56,484 bases of DNA from Euryarchaeota archaeon UBA106 (lineage in GTDB: Archaea > Thermoplasmatota > Poseidoniia > Poseidoniales > Thalassarchaeaceae): assembly GCA_002502365.1 (NCBI GenBank), contig DAOJ01000081.1, positions 562 to 57,045 on the forward strand, written 5' to 3'. Each line of letters starts with the position of its first letter. The first letter of the stretch is position 1. Under the pieces are notes generated by a model. The model made no database searches. It was not told the DNA's origin and saw only the letters and a program-made list of their open reading frames with translations. Position numbers and translations under genes: made by a program. Below, one piece after another: positions 36,201 to 43,731 of this stretch.

Positions 36201-38050
36201 ACTGAGTAGGTCTCCCCTTCAACCAGCCAAGAATCTTCAAGGGGCCGTTCAAAAACTAACCAATCGCCTTCGCCAGGCGGAGGGGGCTCTGTTGTATTTC
36301 CACCTGGGTCTCCGCCTCCACCATCTCCAAGTAATGCCGAAATAATTCTATTTCCATCAATTATTCCAAACCCATACTTGTCATTCCAAGTGTCCGAAAT
36401 AGCCGGTTCTGAGGCCTCGCCCCTTGGCTCGGAATTTTCTCTTAGTATTTCCTTAACATCCTGAGGGTCAAGATCAAGTCCTTCTTCCTGACTTATCTGT
36501 AATATTACCGCGACCAAGCCAGCAACCGCGGGACAAGCCATACTTGTCCCACTCAATTCGTGATAGCTATCCTTGGCCAAGGGCTTTGGCGTTCCTGGAA
36601 TTTGACTTGAGGATTCTGCGTGTCTTGCAGACATCATGTCAGAACCCGGTGCTACTACATCAGGTTTCAATTCCTCATCTTCATCGCTATCTCCGTCACT
36701 TTGTCTTGGCCCAGAATTGGAATAAGAAGCAATGGAATCATCCCCTCTGTCTATGGTGTCCTTGTCATCAATCGCTCCGACTGTAATTGCCTGATCTGCG
36801 GCACCAACTGATGTTACTCTTCTTCGCCCATCATTCCCAATGGCAGCAACTGGTACAATTCCAGCCTCTGCTGCTTGATTGACCGCCCTAGCATCAGCAG
36901 CTGATCCGTTATCTCCGGGGTCGTCTCCATTTGGGTCTCCAAGACTTCCAAATGACATGGACATAACTTGTATTCCCTCGCTTGAATCATTGTTCCCCCA
37001 GTCGGTTTCGACGTTCGCGACTACCCAATTTATCCCTTTCAAAGTAGCAGCAGAATTTGTTCCACCTGTATCGGTCATTACTTTGACATCAACTAGATAG
37101 GACCCCGGCGCATATCCCTGATTTATTCGCCTAGAATCACCCGTCCCTAGGGCAATCCCAGCGACATGAGTTCCATGACCATCCCCATCGTCTGGGTCAT
37201 AAGTCCCCTCATTATTGCATTCGTTTTGATTGAGGGATGTAGCATCACAACCAGCAACCCATTTGGGATCTGGCAAATCTTCTGGATCATTCTCATTGTC
37301 GTCATTTTGGTCAGAGAAGTCATCTAGTGAGAAATGCTCATTATCTACTCCTGTATCTAAAATCGCGATAACAACTCCTGAGCCATCGTAACCGAAATCT
37401 CGCATGGTTTCATCATAACGATCTGAATCTCTTACCTTTGAGCCTCTGGTGGCAGTATCAAGAAATGGAACAATTACATTTTGTTCCTCAACCATGACAA
37501 CTCCGTCTAATTGCCAAATCTCGATTAAAGCACTAACTGGCACATGGTCTAGAACTATACTGTCTAGAATATCCATCTCGAAGAACCAAGATCCATCTTC
37601 ATCCCAGCCATGTGACTCTAGAACATCCTTTAATGCAGATTTATCGCTATTGCCGGGATGCCAAGCGTAATCTACGACTATTGCGACTGTGGATTTTCCA
37701 TCTAATCCAATAATTGCTGTGGGGGAGACTGATTGACGTTGGCCTGCGATGATTCTTTGTAATCTATCATCCATTCCGTTTGAGTCCAAATCATACCAAT
37801 AGCCAAACCACCAACCCTCTTCCTCCACCGGGAATCCTGCATCGAAAGGGGGTTCTCGAATTGAACGATCGATTGGTTCACATTCTGCATCTCCACACAT
37901 AAGGGCAGGAGGCCAATTTTCGGGTCTTTCTTGGCTAATTATTTCTTCATTTTGAACGATTGGAGACGCAGATACTCCAACACCCATATCCATGATTAGA
38001 ATCATCACCACTAACACTAGTGGCCTAAGGTCTAGTGGCTTCTCTGCCAT
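33248..38050 (-). CDS. Giant membrane-anchored subtilisin-like protease with C-terminal zinc ribbon
   Basis: Seen: 1600 residues. A signal sequence (LVLVVMILIMDMGVGVSAS) precedes a propeptide-like region. The S8 domain carries catalytic Asp in AILDTGVD (near 229), His in DGHGTHVAG (near 291) and Ser in LSGTSMACP (near 500). Asp/Gly-rich loops suggest calcium binding. Beta-sandwich domains follow, two of them CARDB-like (roughly 810-1030), then a propeller-like region (about 1050-1400). A transmembrane helix VAIAVLLLCTIVLGVMSG lies near 1440. The cytosolic tail is Pro-rich and ends in CPECGSRF and CPICAVRI, a zinc ribbon. Known: S8 proteases degrade extracellular protein. The cytosolic ribbon is unusual. 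A palindrome abuts the ATG. Confidence 0.92.
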   Translation of the reverse strand: MAEKPLDLRPLVLVVMILIMDMGVGVSASPIVQNEEIISQERPENWPPALMCGDAECEPIDRSIREPPFDAGFPVEEEGWWFGYWYDLDSNGMDDRLQRIIAGQRQSVSPTAIIGLDGKSTVAIVVDYAWHPGNSDKSALKDVLESHGWDEDGSWFFEMDILDSIVLDHVPVSALIEIWQLDGVVMVEEQNVIVPFLDTATRGSKVRDSDRYDETMRDFGYDGSGVVIAILDTGVDNEHFSLDDFSDQNDDNENDPEDLPDPKWVAGCDATSLNQNECNNEGTYDPDDGDGHGTHVAGIALGTGDSRRINQGYAPGSYLVDVKVMTDTGGTNSAATLKGINWVVANVETDWGNNDSSEGIQVMSMSFGSLGDPNGDDPGDNGSAADARAVNQAAEAGIVPVAAIGNDGRRRVTSVGAADQAITVGAIDDKDTIDRGDDSIASYSNSGPRQSDGDSDEDEELKPDVVAPGSDMMSARHAESSSQIPGTPKPLAKDSYHELSGTSMACPAVAGLVAVILQISQEEGLDLDPQDVKEILRENSEPRGEASEPAISDTWNDKYGFGIIDGNRIISALLGDGGGGDPGGNTTEPPPPGEGDWLVFERPLEDSWLVEGETYSVRGHVDDEAETNGTIEEIQVKIAYTYKPEGSPTQEEILVDWHTAQGTVNWTTEFTIPDFEEDEIDALEIKISVQARNEWDQWSDIQKRTHEIGRVTLTLDSPSGQNSVVGDVQFEGEYETVNGGTIQWRIGKEDWVDARTYFGSGGTTDMFSFNWDSTEHPDGSQRISLRFVSGTGVRSEEVRVTLEIDNQPPAPDLMFRSGLTVSEWGIPMSETFVNSFVEVSTEIRNDGDQSATNVVVYLLEEGTRKHELTIPSIDSGDIVQLTHYWNPLVVGKRQLTVALDPGDAIFEIDETNNDQSIEFDVIQRPEGVDLSFPNGAFTTTPTIPRPGEQFQINARITNLGSFSAEEIEAQLHLYTDRGWELTSSTTIPSVEGAEAKTVSFAQTYEEGGAFKFRVSLSGPVLSDIDWSNNQAEWTVVVEKSTSSGGRALNFQTGETPVEVIDLNDEGLVVTSKDGGLGLYRLNSNKGMTACSNMLEEKWSGDFAAATTSDGFAHIVWTRRFLDTNGYLKQTVSYSTIDSSCEMMPIQDLMEPIVLSDGKYWGLDIDVDGTKLLVAGYHRDLWTGGTLQDLTSIFVLEADPPTSSKSWRLTPNVISDIDVVAGYTDPVQIEYGEDDGHILYQSMRNDTTGKERLGLWYAHGDIEQSSWTYKKAVGDYASLSQMKVETIDGEDRLVVAWKEGSGIESRLITKIVDDSFRIIENSSIDIAATGISQVVFIETERGVQVLHDMVGHSGPQIHYGMIYTEDLSIAISNRISDGWLHSGSRSPISGELVIVHTSTQGWVIRAVIDDSKPNSGPVDVLEELRFQLGLDESSFNILVGGVAIAVLLLCTIVLGVMSGRAIRWMGGRRRKQAEGIVMLEDDVVDVIDDDDLTVKTIDTSSIVEVVEVDAEKTSPRRERRQMRAINAEMNEIPPPIPGMIQPTTNQGRIAEPLPPIGEAPALPELPPMNKPVICPECGSRFDVAFELKMTRCPICAVRIDL

Positions 38051-38068
38051 GGCTCTACAAGTAGAGCC
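38051..38068 (-). promoter_or_regulatory. Palindrome abutting the subtilase start codon
   Basis: GGCTCTAC-AA-GTAGAGCC has exact 8-bp arms and ends on the base before the ATG. Its centre lies about 25 bp downstream of the TATA-like GGTATAAGG (38081-38089), so it probably coincides with the transcription start or forms a short 5' hairpin that could mask the start codon. Confidence 0.5.
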
Positions 38069-38119
38069 AGTAATGTTCGGGGTATAAGGCGAACCCGTAA
38101 CGGTGCCACTTATGCGCCC

Positions 38120-39097
38120 TCATGGCCAGTTAATGTGATTTTTCGAATGAGCACATTTCAAGGTACAGTTCTGTCCCGAAATTACAGCATGAACCTCTCC
38201 ATCACAAACAGGGCAGATTACCTGTTCTGCAAGTTCCTCTAACCATGCTCTTCGAGTTTCAAGTTCGTCTCCCTCTTCTCTAAGTCTCTTGAGTATTCTA
38301 GCGGCCTCCTCCTTCAAGCCAACCCCCGCTTCCGACCAAGGGTCTGATTCAAGACTGCCCATTTTTGCAGTGGCTGCGTCTCTCGCCGCCTTGGAGGCGG
38401 TAGACCCAGCGATGGAAATATCACTAGAATCATCCAATTCGGATGGAGCACCTCTTGCGATCGGCCTTGCTAAAATCCAAGCGAGCATAAAGCCTCCAAG
38501 ATGGGCCATGTGCGCTACATTTGTTACTGATTGACCCGCTTCGATTTGATACATATTCCAGACTTCAATACCTAGTCTGAAAGCTACAATTCCCCAAACC
38601 GGCCAGGCACGGATGAAAAACAATAGTGGGAATTCTATTCTATCATTAGGCCAGCATGCCATGTAAGCACCAAGAATTCCGAAAGCGGCTCCACTCGCTC
38701 CGAGTGTAGGGCTTATCGAATCAGGATGGGTTAACACCCATGCTATATTACCCCCTAATAGGCCAATAAAGTACACCAATATCCAGCGCCGCTTCCCCAT
38801 TCTTTGCTCTAGAGGAACTCCCGCTAGAGCGATTACCACTATATTTGAGAGAATGTGTAGCCAACTTCCATGAAGCCAAGCAGAGGTGATGAAGCGATGG
38901 ATTTGGTCGGGATGATTTGCAATTTTCGGGATAATTGAAAGGGAGTTAACGAGTGAAAAATCGAGGAAACCCATGTTGATAATCATTTGATAGAAGGTTA
39001 CCAATAATAATGATAAAACTGTGGCTAGGGCTATACTCGTTTCTTGTTTCCAAGCCACTATATATGGAGCTATGGCGATTACTAGAAACAGGCCCAA
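38120..39097 (-). CDS. Rhomboid-family intramembrane serine protease with C-terminal zinc ribbon
   Basis: Seen: about 325 residues with six or seven hydrophobic helices. The family motif SAWLHGSWLHILSN lies near residue 72. The catalytic Ser is in GASGAAFG (near 135) and the catalytic His in MAHLGGF (near 198). The soluble tail has a coiled-coil-like Glu/Arg-rich stretch and ends with CPVCDGEVHAV and CTLKCAHSKNH, a zinc-ribbon or treble-clef-like motif. TTG 39097 is the only conventional start. In-frame codons continue about 20 residues upstream without ATG or GTG (from CTG 39157) and look protein-like, so the true N-terminus is uncertain. It lies upstream of the subtilase on the same strand and is divergent from ccmAB. 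Confidence 0.87.
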   Translation of the reverse strand: MGLFLVIAIAPYIVAWKQETSIALATVLSLLLVTFYQMIINMGFLDFSLVNSLSIIPKIANHPDQIHRFITSAWLHGSWLHILSNIVVIALAGVPLEQRMGKRRWILVYFIGLLGGNIAWVLTHPDSISPTLGASGAAFGILGAYMACWPNDRIEFPLLFFIRAWPVWGIVAFRLGIEVWNMYQIEAGQSVTNVAHMAHLGGFMLAWILARPIARGAPSELDDSSDISIAGSTASKAARDAATAKMGSLESDPWSEAGVGLKEEAARILKRLREEGDELETRRAWLEELAEQVICPVCDGEVHAVISGQNCTLKCAHSKNHINWP

Positions 39098-39187
39098 TGC
39101 GACCCAATCAGAACCGGTTAGGTCAGACCAAACAAGGTCATATTCAGCAGCAGCCAGCCCTCTCCCTCGAGCCTCGACAGAGCCCTC

Positions 39188-40648
39188 ATGTGCATAGGGA
39201 CTTCGATGGAACCACTCAAACGCAGGCTGCTAGTGGGGGATATCGTGAGCGCGCGTACTTTGCTCTCAGCCCGCGGGTTGGTTGTCGACAGAGGCACCCG
39301 TAAGGTGCTTCGAGGTGTTGACTTTTCACTCTCAGGTGGGGAAGTCGTTGGTTTACTAGGGGTAAACGGATCAGGTAAGTCCACTTTGTTAGAATCTCTT
39401 GCAGGTTTGCACCCTATGTCTCAGGGCCAAGTTCTAAGAAATGACCTAGATATCGAAACTACCGTCAGAGACTCTGAAGGTCAGCGAGGGGATATCACTG
39501 GGTTCGGACTTTGTTTGCAAACTGAGGGAATGTCCGGTGACGAAACAGTATTCGAAAGAATTCGTGGTGCTTGCCGCGTTGCTGGACGGGCAGATAATTC
39601 ACAAGCATTGCAGCAAATCCTCTCCGACTGGGGTCTTTTGCATAGAGCAGAGGATAGAATTTGCAAACTCTCTGGTGGTCTACGGAGAAGAGTTGCGGTT
39701 CTATCCGCCCTTGTTCCAGTCGCACTAAATTCTGAGCCATCAGTTGTGCTTCTTGATGAACCTTCAGAGGGCCTTGATCAATCATCTAGAGCATTATTGT
39801 TAGGGTGGTTAAGGGGCCTAGCAGAGAGGGGTCATGGAATTCTAGTTGCGACTCACGACCCTGAGGTCATTACCGCTTGCGACAGAATTGTCACTATTGG
39901 TGAAACCTCAGAATTGACAAGCAAAGTTCAGCAATCGAACTTAGAACATGCCAATCTTCCAGAGCCCTGTTCCCCTCAATCGCACACAGAATTAGTTGCT
40001 TGGGCTTGGAGGCTTGAGAGCCGCAACCCTATCGATACGATTGGACGTGGAGTTCCAGCATTGGTCGCCTTATTGCTAGCCTATACACTGTCTACTGACA
40101 TCGTTCGAAGTAGTGAAAATTACGATTTATTGGCCGCTCTAACTCTAACCCCCGCCTTCATCACAGCTATCGTAACTCCCGCCATTATCAAACGACTCTC
40201 TGAAGAGAGAGCGGGCGATTGGTGGCGGGCTATGACTGGTGCCCGCTCAAGGGGTTGGTTTTCCATAATGGGAGTCTCTCTGGTTCTCCCATTGCCGATA
40301 ATTTACCTGTCTTGGTACGTTATTGCAGGTGATATCAGTTCAACCATGAATTCTAATGTTTTGCTCTGGCTTTGGCTATTTGCATTTGTACTCATCGACT
40401 TGAGTGTGGCCGCTTCGGCTTTGCATCTGATGGTATCAGATCTTACGAGATCCGGCGCGGTAGCGGGAAGTTTATTGCAACTAGTCTTAATCTGGCCGTT
40501 CCTGCAAATGACTAGTGCTCTGACTTCGATAATGAGTAATGGTATGAGTTTTAAATTGGCTCTAGGTGAACCATTTGCAGACATTGCCATAGCATGGTTA
40601 ACAGTGGTATTTTTGTGGGCGATGGCAGTCATAATCCCTGAAGATTAA
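39188..40648 (+). CDS. ccmAB: Fused CcmA-CcmB: ABC ATPase joined to its heme-exporter-type permease
   Basis: Seen: 486 residues. Residues 30-235 are an ABC ATPase: Walker A GVNGSGKST (near 58), signature KLSGGLRRRVA (near 160), Walker B VVLLDEPSEGLD (near 186), H-loop VATHDPEV. Residues 265-486 have about six hydrophobic segments and the CcmB-like pattern: a cytosolic start with NPIDTIGRGVPALVALLLAY, then ALTLTPAFITAIVTPAI and KRLSEERAGDWWRAMTGA. Known: CcmA and CcmB are normally separate and, with CcmC and CcmD, load heme onto CcmE for cytochrome c maturation. The fusion is confirmed by one continuous frame and by ccmC and ccmD next door. ATG 39206 and GTG 39245 are alternative starts. Confidence 0.82.
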   Translation: MCIGTSMEPLKRRLLVGDIVSARTLLSARGLVVDRGTRKVLRGVDFSLSGGEVVGLLGVNGSGKSTLLESLAGLHPMSQGQVLRNDLDIETTVRDSEGQRGDITGFGLCLQTEGMSGDETVFERIRGACRVAGRADNSQALQQILSDWGLLHRAEDRICKLSGGLRRRVAVLSALVPVALNSEPSVVLLDEPSEGLDQSSRALLLGWLRGLAERGHGILVATHDPEVITACDRIVTIGETSELTSKVQQSNLEHANLPEPCSPQSHTELVAWAWRLESRNPIDTIGRGVPALVALLLAYTLSTDIVRSSENYDLLAALTLTPAFITAIVTPAIIKRLSEERAGDWWRAMTGARSRGWFSIMGVSLVLPLPIIYLSWYVIAGDISSTMNSNVLLWLWLFAFVLIDLSVAASALHLMVSDLTRSGAVAGSLLQLVLIWPFLQMTSALTSIMSNGMSFKLALGEPFADIAIAWLTVVFLWAMAVIIPED

Positions 40649-40659
40649 ATGGTGAGGAA

Positions 40660-41385
40660 ATGAATTTTCGTGATTCAGGTTATGCTTTGACATATCTGGG
40701 GCTTGCGGGTATTGTTTTTGTTTCAGTACTTGGATTAGAGTTTGCTCCGGGTTTGAAGCCATGTACTGAAGGAGGCTGCTGGGAGGCTCCTGAAGCATAC
40801 AGAATTCTCTATCTTCACGTGCCATTCGCTTGGTGTTCATTCTTATCTTTCAGTGTTCTCTTTTATGGCTCATTGATGTGGTATCTTAAGCGCAGTGAGG
40901 ATGCTTGGGTTTACTTTCAGAGTGGGTCAGACCTAGGTGTTATATTCGGATTAGGAGTAATTACTTCAGGGCCAATTTGGGCTTCTGCAGAATGGAATCG
41001 GCCTTGGGATTGGGGTGATATGAGGTTGAATTCCTTTGCCCTACTGACCGCAGTTGCCCTGTTCCTACTATATTCTCGTCAATCTCAACCCGACACACAA
41101 CAAAATCGAGACACTCTTTCTGCAATCGGATTATTCGGGTTCGCTTTGGTTCCGATTACCGCTGGTGCAACCACTTGGTGGGAAACCACCCATCCTGAGG
41201 TTTTAGTCGTCGAGTCAACTGAATCAGTAGGAATGAGTCCAGAAATTCGCTCATTCTTATTGATTAGTTTTGGTATAATGTGTATTCTATTCATGGGTTT
41301 ACTATTGCTTTCAAACAAGCGATACCGCCTTGCTGCAGAGGTCTCTGCAAGAAAGAATGAGCTAGATCAGGAGTCGATATCTTGA
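40660..41385 (+). CDS. ccmC: Cytochrome c biogenesis protein CcmC
   Basis: Function: heme-handling membrane protein of cytochrome c maturation. Seen: 241 residues with six hydrophobic helices. The segment YRILYLHVPFAWCSFLSFSV (near 47) carries a conserved His. GLGVITSGPIWASAEW precedes the tryptophan-rich WNRPWDWGDMRL (near 110), the WWD-like heme-binding signature of the CcmC/CcsA family. TAGATTWWETTHPEV (near 165) carries a second conserved His. ATG 40660 is preceded by GGTGAGGAA. It sits 11 bp after ccmAB, and its stop overlaps the TTG start of the ccmD-like gene, so the three are cotranscribed. Confidence 0.9.
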   Translation: MNFRDSGYALTYLGLAGIVFVSVLGLEFAPGLKPCTEGGCWEAPEAYRILYLHVPFAWCSFLSFSVLFYGSLMWYLKRSEDAWVYFQSGSDLGVIFGLGVITSGPIWASAEWNRPWDWGDMRLNSFALLTAVALFLLYSRQSQPDTQQNRDTLSAIGLFGFALVPITAGATTWWETTHPEVLVVESTESVGMSPEIRSFLLISFGIMCILFMGLLLLSNKRYRLAAEVSARKNELDQESIS

Positions 41386-41534
41386 GCGGAATTGTTGAAG
41401 CATACATAGCCTATGCAATTATGCTTGGCTTAGTAATTTGGTTTAGTCGCGAATTGCTCACATCAATTTCTAATTTAGAGACAGAATTAGATTCACTTTC
41501 CGATAAGCAATCAAGGCCTAATGAGGAAGAATAA
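41382..41534 (+). CDS. ccmD: CcmD-like small membrane protein (50 residues)
   Basis: Seen: a TTG-initiated frame of 50 residues whose start overlaps the ccmC stop (TTGA). GGAG lies about 9 nt upstream. One hydrophobic helix (AYIAYAIMLGLVIWFS) is followed by a charged helix ending DKQSRPNEEE. Known: CcmD is a tiny single-helix protein with a conserved Tyr in its helix, encoded after ccmC, that helps release holo-CcmE from CcmABC. Size, topology, the aromatic YIAYAI start of the helix and position all fit. Similarity is by topology and context rather than a strong motif. Confidence 0.72.
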   Translation: MSGIVEAYIAYAIMLGLVIWFSRELLTSISNLETELDSLSDKQSRPNEEE

Positions 41535-41551
41535 TTCTAATTTCTTCTTGT

Positions 41552-41573
41552 TTCGGCCCCAAAGTGGGCCGAA
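41552..41573 (+). promoter_or_regulatory. Hairpin between ccmD and nmd3
   Basis: TTCGGCCC and GGGCCGAA (8-bp arms, 6-nt loop) lie 17 bp after the ccmD stop and 65 bp before the nmd3 ATG. An AT-rich box at 41530-41543 lies about 25 bp upstream of the centre. It could be the ccm terminator or lie at the nmd3 transcription start. Confidence 0.4.
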
Positions 41574-41638
41574 TTAGCATACGACCGGCTCACCAACCAT
41601 TCAAACGGGGTAGGCTTGCCGGATAACGAGGGAGCAAC

Positions 41639-42691
41639 ATGGATGGCGCAGCGTTTTGTATCGCATGTGGCTCCCCTCCGCCTCTAACATCTGAACGTCT
41701 TTGCGAAAATTGTCTTAGAACAAGAACGGTTTTTTCTCAGGTGTCCGAGCGAATTCAACAACATCGCTGTGCAAAGTGTGGAATGCATGAAGTAGAGAAG
41801 CGATGGGTAAGAATTGAAGACGAAGAATTGGGTGAATTACGGCTCCGGGAAAACCTTGGAGTTACAGAAGGAGCCACAGCAGTAACTGTTGATATGGCAT
41901 ATCAGCCGATAGATGATAGGACTGCAAGGCTTCACGTTACTGTTGATGGTGAATTAGAAGGATACAAATTTGAAGACCAGCATGAAGTACTATTGCAAAC
42001 AAGTAACGCAGTTTGCCCTTCATGCACGAGAAAAGCAGGTGCGTATTTTGAGGCAACAATGCAACTAAGGAGTGCAGGGCGTAGATTATCTGAGGAGGAA
42101 TTAAAGGATCTTAGAGGAACCTTGGATGAGTTACTCGATGAATTAGAATCAGACCCGATGTTTTTCGTAACCAAAGAAGGACCAGTTACAGGAGGTTGGG
42201 ATCTGCAACTCGGGTCGAAAGCCCTTGCAAGAACTTGGGCTCGAAGGCTTGTTCGAAGGTTTGGAGGAACGACAAAAGAGACCTCAACTTTGGTTGGTAT
42301 GAGGGAGGGTTCTGAAGTGACACGACTGACTCTTTCCTACAGAAAACCGGCTTATGGGCTCGGAGATGTAATCCGTCTAAAAAGGGAATACTGGTTAGTT
42401 TCAGCTTGGCAGAAGGATGGTCCAAAAATCAGACGATTAGATCGCAATGAACGAACAGGGGTGACTTGGAGAGATATGGAGAAGGCTACTGTAGTTAGTA
42501 AATCCGACGACCAATTCATCGTCGATATTCTGAACAGAGATAGTTCAGGAGCTGAAGTCATGGACCCCAATGACTACCGAGTTGTGACTGTCGCTTTACC
42601 TTACGATAATGATTCGTCTTTGCCAAATCTACGAATTGCTTTCATAGACGACTCATGGTTGGCTTTACCAGGACACAGGGGAGAGGAGTGA
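41639..42691 (+). CDS. NMD3-like protein (archaeal homologue of the 60S export adaptor)
   Basis: Seen: 350 residues. Cysteine pairs FCIACGSPPP, LCENCLR, HRCAKCGMHE and NAVCPSCTRKAGAYFEATM follow the N-terminal zinc-binding pattern of NMD3. The rest has alpha/beta segments matching its ribosome-binding domains (GGWDLQLGSKALARTWARRL then FGGTTKETSTLVG near residue 200). Known: eukaryotic NMD3 exports large ribosomal subunits; archaea keep a shorter homologue that probably acts in subunit assembly or quality control. ATG 41639 has GAGGGAG just upstream. Its stop overlaps the GTG start of the isomerase gene (GTGA), implying translational coupling. Confidence 0.88.
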   Translation: MDGAAFCIACGSPPPLTSERLCENCLRTRTVFSQVSERIQQHRCAKCGMHEVEKRWVRIEDEELGELRLRENLGVTEGATAVTVDMAYQPIDDRTARLHVTVDGELEGYKFEDQHEVLLQTSNAVCPSCTRKAGAYFEATMQLRSAGRRLSEEELKDLRGTLDELLDELESDPMFFVTKEGPVTGGWDLQLGSKALARTWARRLVRRFGGTTKETSTLVGMREGSEVTRLTLSYRKPAYGLGDVIRLKREYWLVSAWQKDGPKIRRLDRNERTGVTWRDMEKATVVSKSDDQFIVDILNRDSSGAEVMDPNDYRVVTVALPYDNDSSLPNLRIAFIDDSWLALPGHRGEE

Positions 42692-43731
42692 GTATCTTGG
42701 ATTTGGATTTTCAATCACTTCTTGCCAAATACGACAAATCGGATATGGCCGGATTTACCAGAAAATTTGTTGATGACCTGAATGCAGCAATATCTGCCGA
42801 GATAGAAATCGAGGCAGACATGGATTGGAGTGGAGTTGTCTGCTTAGGAATGGGCGGTTCTGGAGCAGGGGGTATGTTTCTGTCTACTCTAGCCGATGAT
42901 TCAGGAGGTCTTCCATTTGTAGTTTGGAATAACTATGGTCTACCGTCTTGGTGGGGGCCCGATTGGCTAGTTTTAGCGACATCATATTCGGGCAATACAG
43001 AGGAGACTTTGGATGGTGTAAGCAAAGCTCTGGAAGAAGGAGGGGTTGTGATAGGCATTTGCTCTGGTGGAAATCTAGAAGAGATGCTTTCTGAAAGTGA
43101 AGAATCGATTTGTATAACGGTTCCAAGTGGGCAAATGCCAAGATCGGCATTTGGACATATTTTTGGTAGTCAACTATCAATCTGTTGGGCTCTAGGTATT
43201 CTTCCGAAACCTTCTGATGAACAAATTAACCAAATGATTGGTCGCCTAGCGACAATTTCTGAATCTGCAGATTTAGTTGGTGGTGATGGTAGAGTATCTA
43301 GTATGGCATCAAAATTCTCAGACAAGGAAATCGCCATCGTTTCGGCGAGTGAAATGTCATCGGTCGGTATTCGATTTACCAACCAGATTAATGAGAATTC
43401 GGAGATGTTTTCCCGTCCTGTTGAATTGCCTGAAATGAATCATAATGAGATAGTGGCTTGGAATAGAAACTCATCATCTCAAGCATTGCTATACCTCGCA
43501 AGCCCGCACACTCATCCACGCGTGCGTGCGCGCATGAACTATATGATGGAAAATCTCCAACCGGGTGATTCTTGGTTACTTGATTGCGAGGGTGAAAACC
43601 TACTTGAGAGTCTTCTTTTCGCAGCACACATAACTGATTGGGTAAGTATTGCATTGGCAGTTATGAATGGTATTGACCCATCTGAAATGACTGCAATTGA
43701 TGGCCTCAAAACATATCTTTCCACAGTTTAG
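42688..43731 (+). CDS. Bifunctional phosphoglucose/phosphomannose isomerase
   Basis: Function: interconverts fructose 6-phosphate with glucose 6-phosphate and mannose 6-phosphate. Seen: about 347 residues with two SIS domains. GMGGSGAGG (near 53) and ATSYSGNTEET (near 95) bind the sugar phosphate. Near 245 lies INENSEMFSRPVELPEMNHNE, with the catalytic Glu and His of the PGI/PMI family. The C-terminus has ESLLFAAHITDWVSIALA. GTG 42688 overlaps the nmd3 stop and is preceded by GGGGAGAGGA, so it is preferred to the ATG at 42655 inside nmd3. It ends with a 4-bp overlap with the convergent M23 gene. Confidence 0.92.
   Translation: MSILDLDFQSLLAKYDKSDMAGFTRKFVDDLNAAISAEIEIEADMDWSGVVCLGMGGSGAGGMFLSTLADDSGGLPFVVWNNYGLPSWWGPDWLVLATSYSGNTEETLDGVSKALEEGGVVIGICSGGNLEEMLSESEESICITVPSGQMPRSAFGHIFGSQLSICWALGILPKPSDEQINQMIGRLATISESADLVGGDGRVSSMASKFSDKEIAIVSASEMSSVGIRFTNQINENSEMFSRPVELPEMNHNEIVAWNRNSSSQALLYLASPHTHPRVRARMNYMMENLQPGDSWLLDCEGENLLESLLFAAHITDWVSIALAVMNGIDPSEMTAIDGLKTYLSTV

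Noticed and set aside
43516..43534. Alternating CGCGTGCGTGCGCGC tract resembling the cdc6 dyad
   Set aside because: It encodes Pro-Arg-Val-Arg-Ala-Arg-Met inside the isomerase and shows no matching second arm; coincidental.
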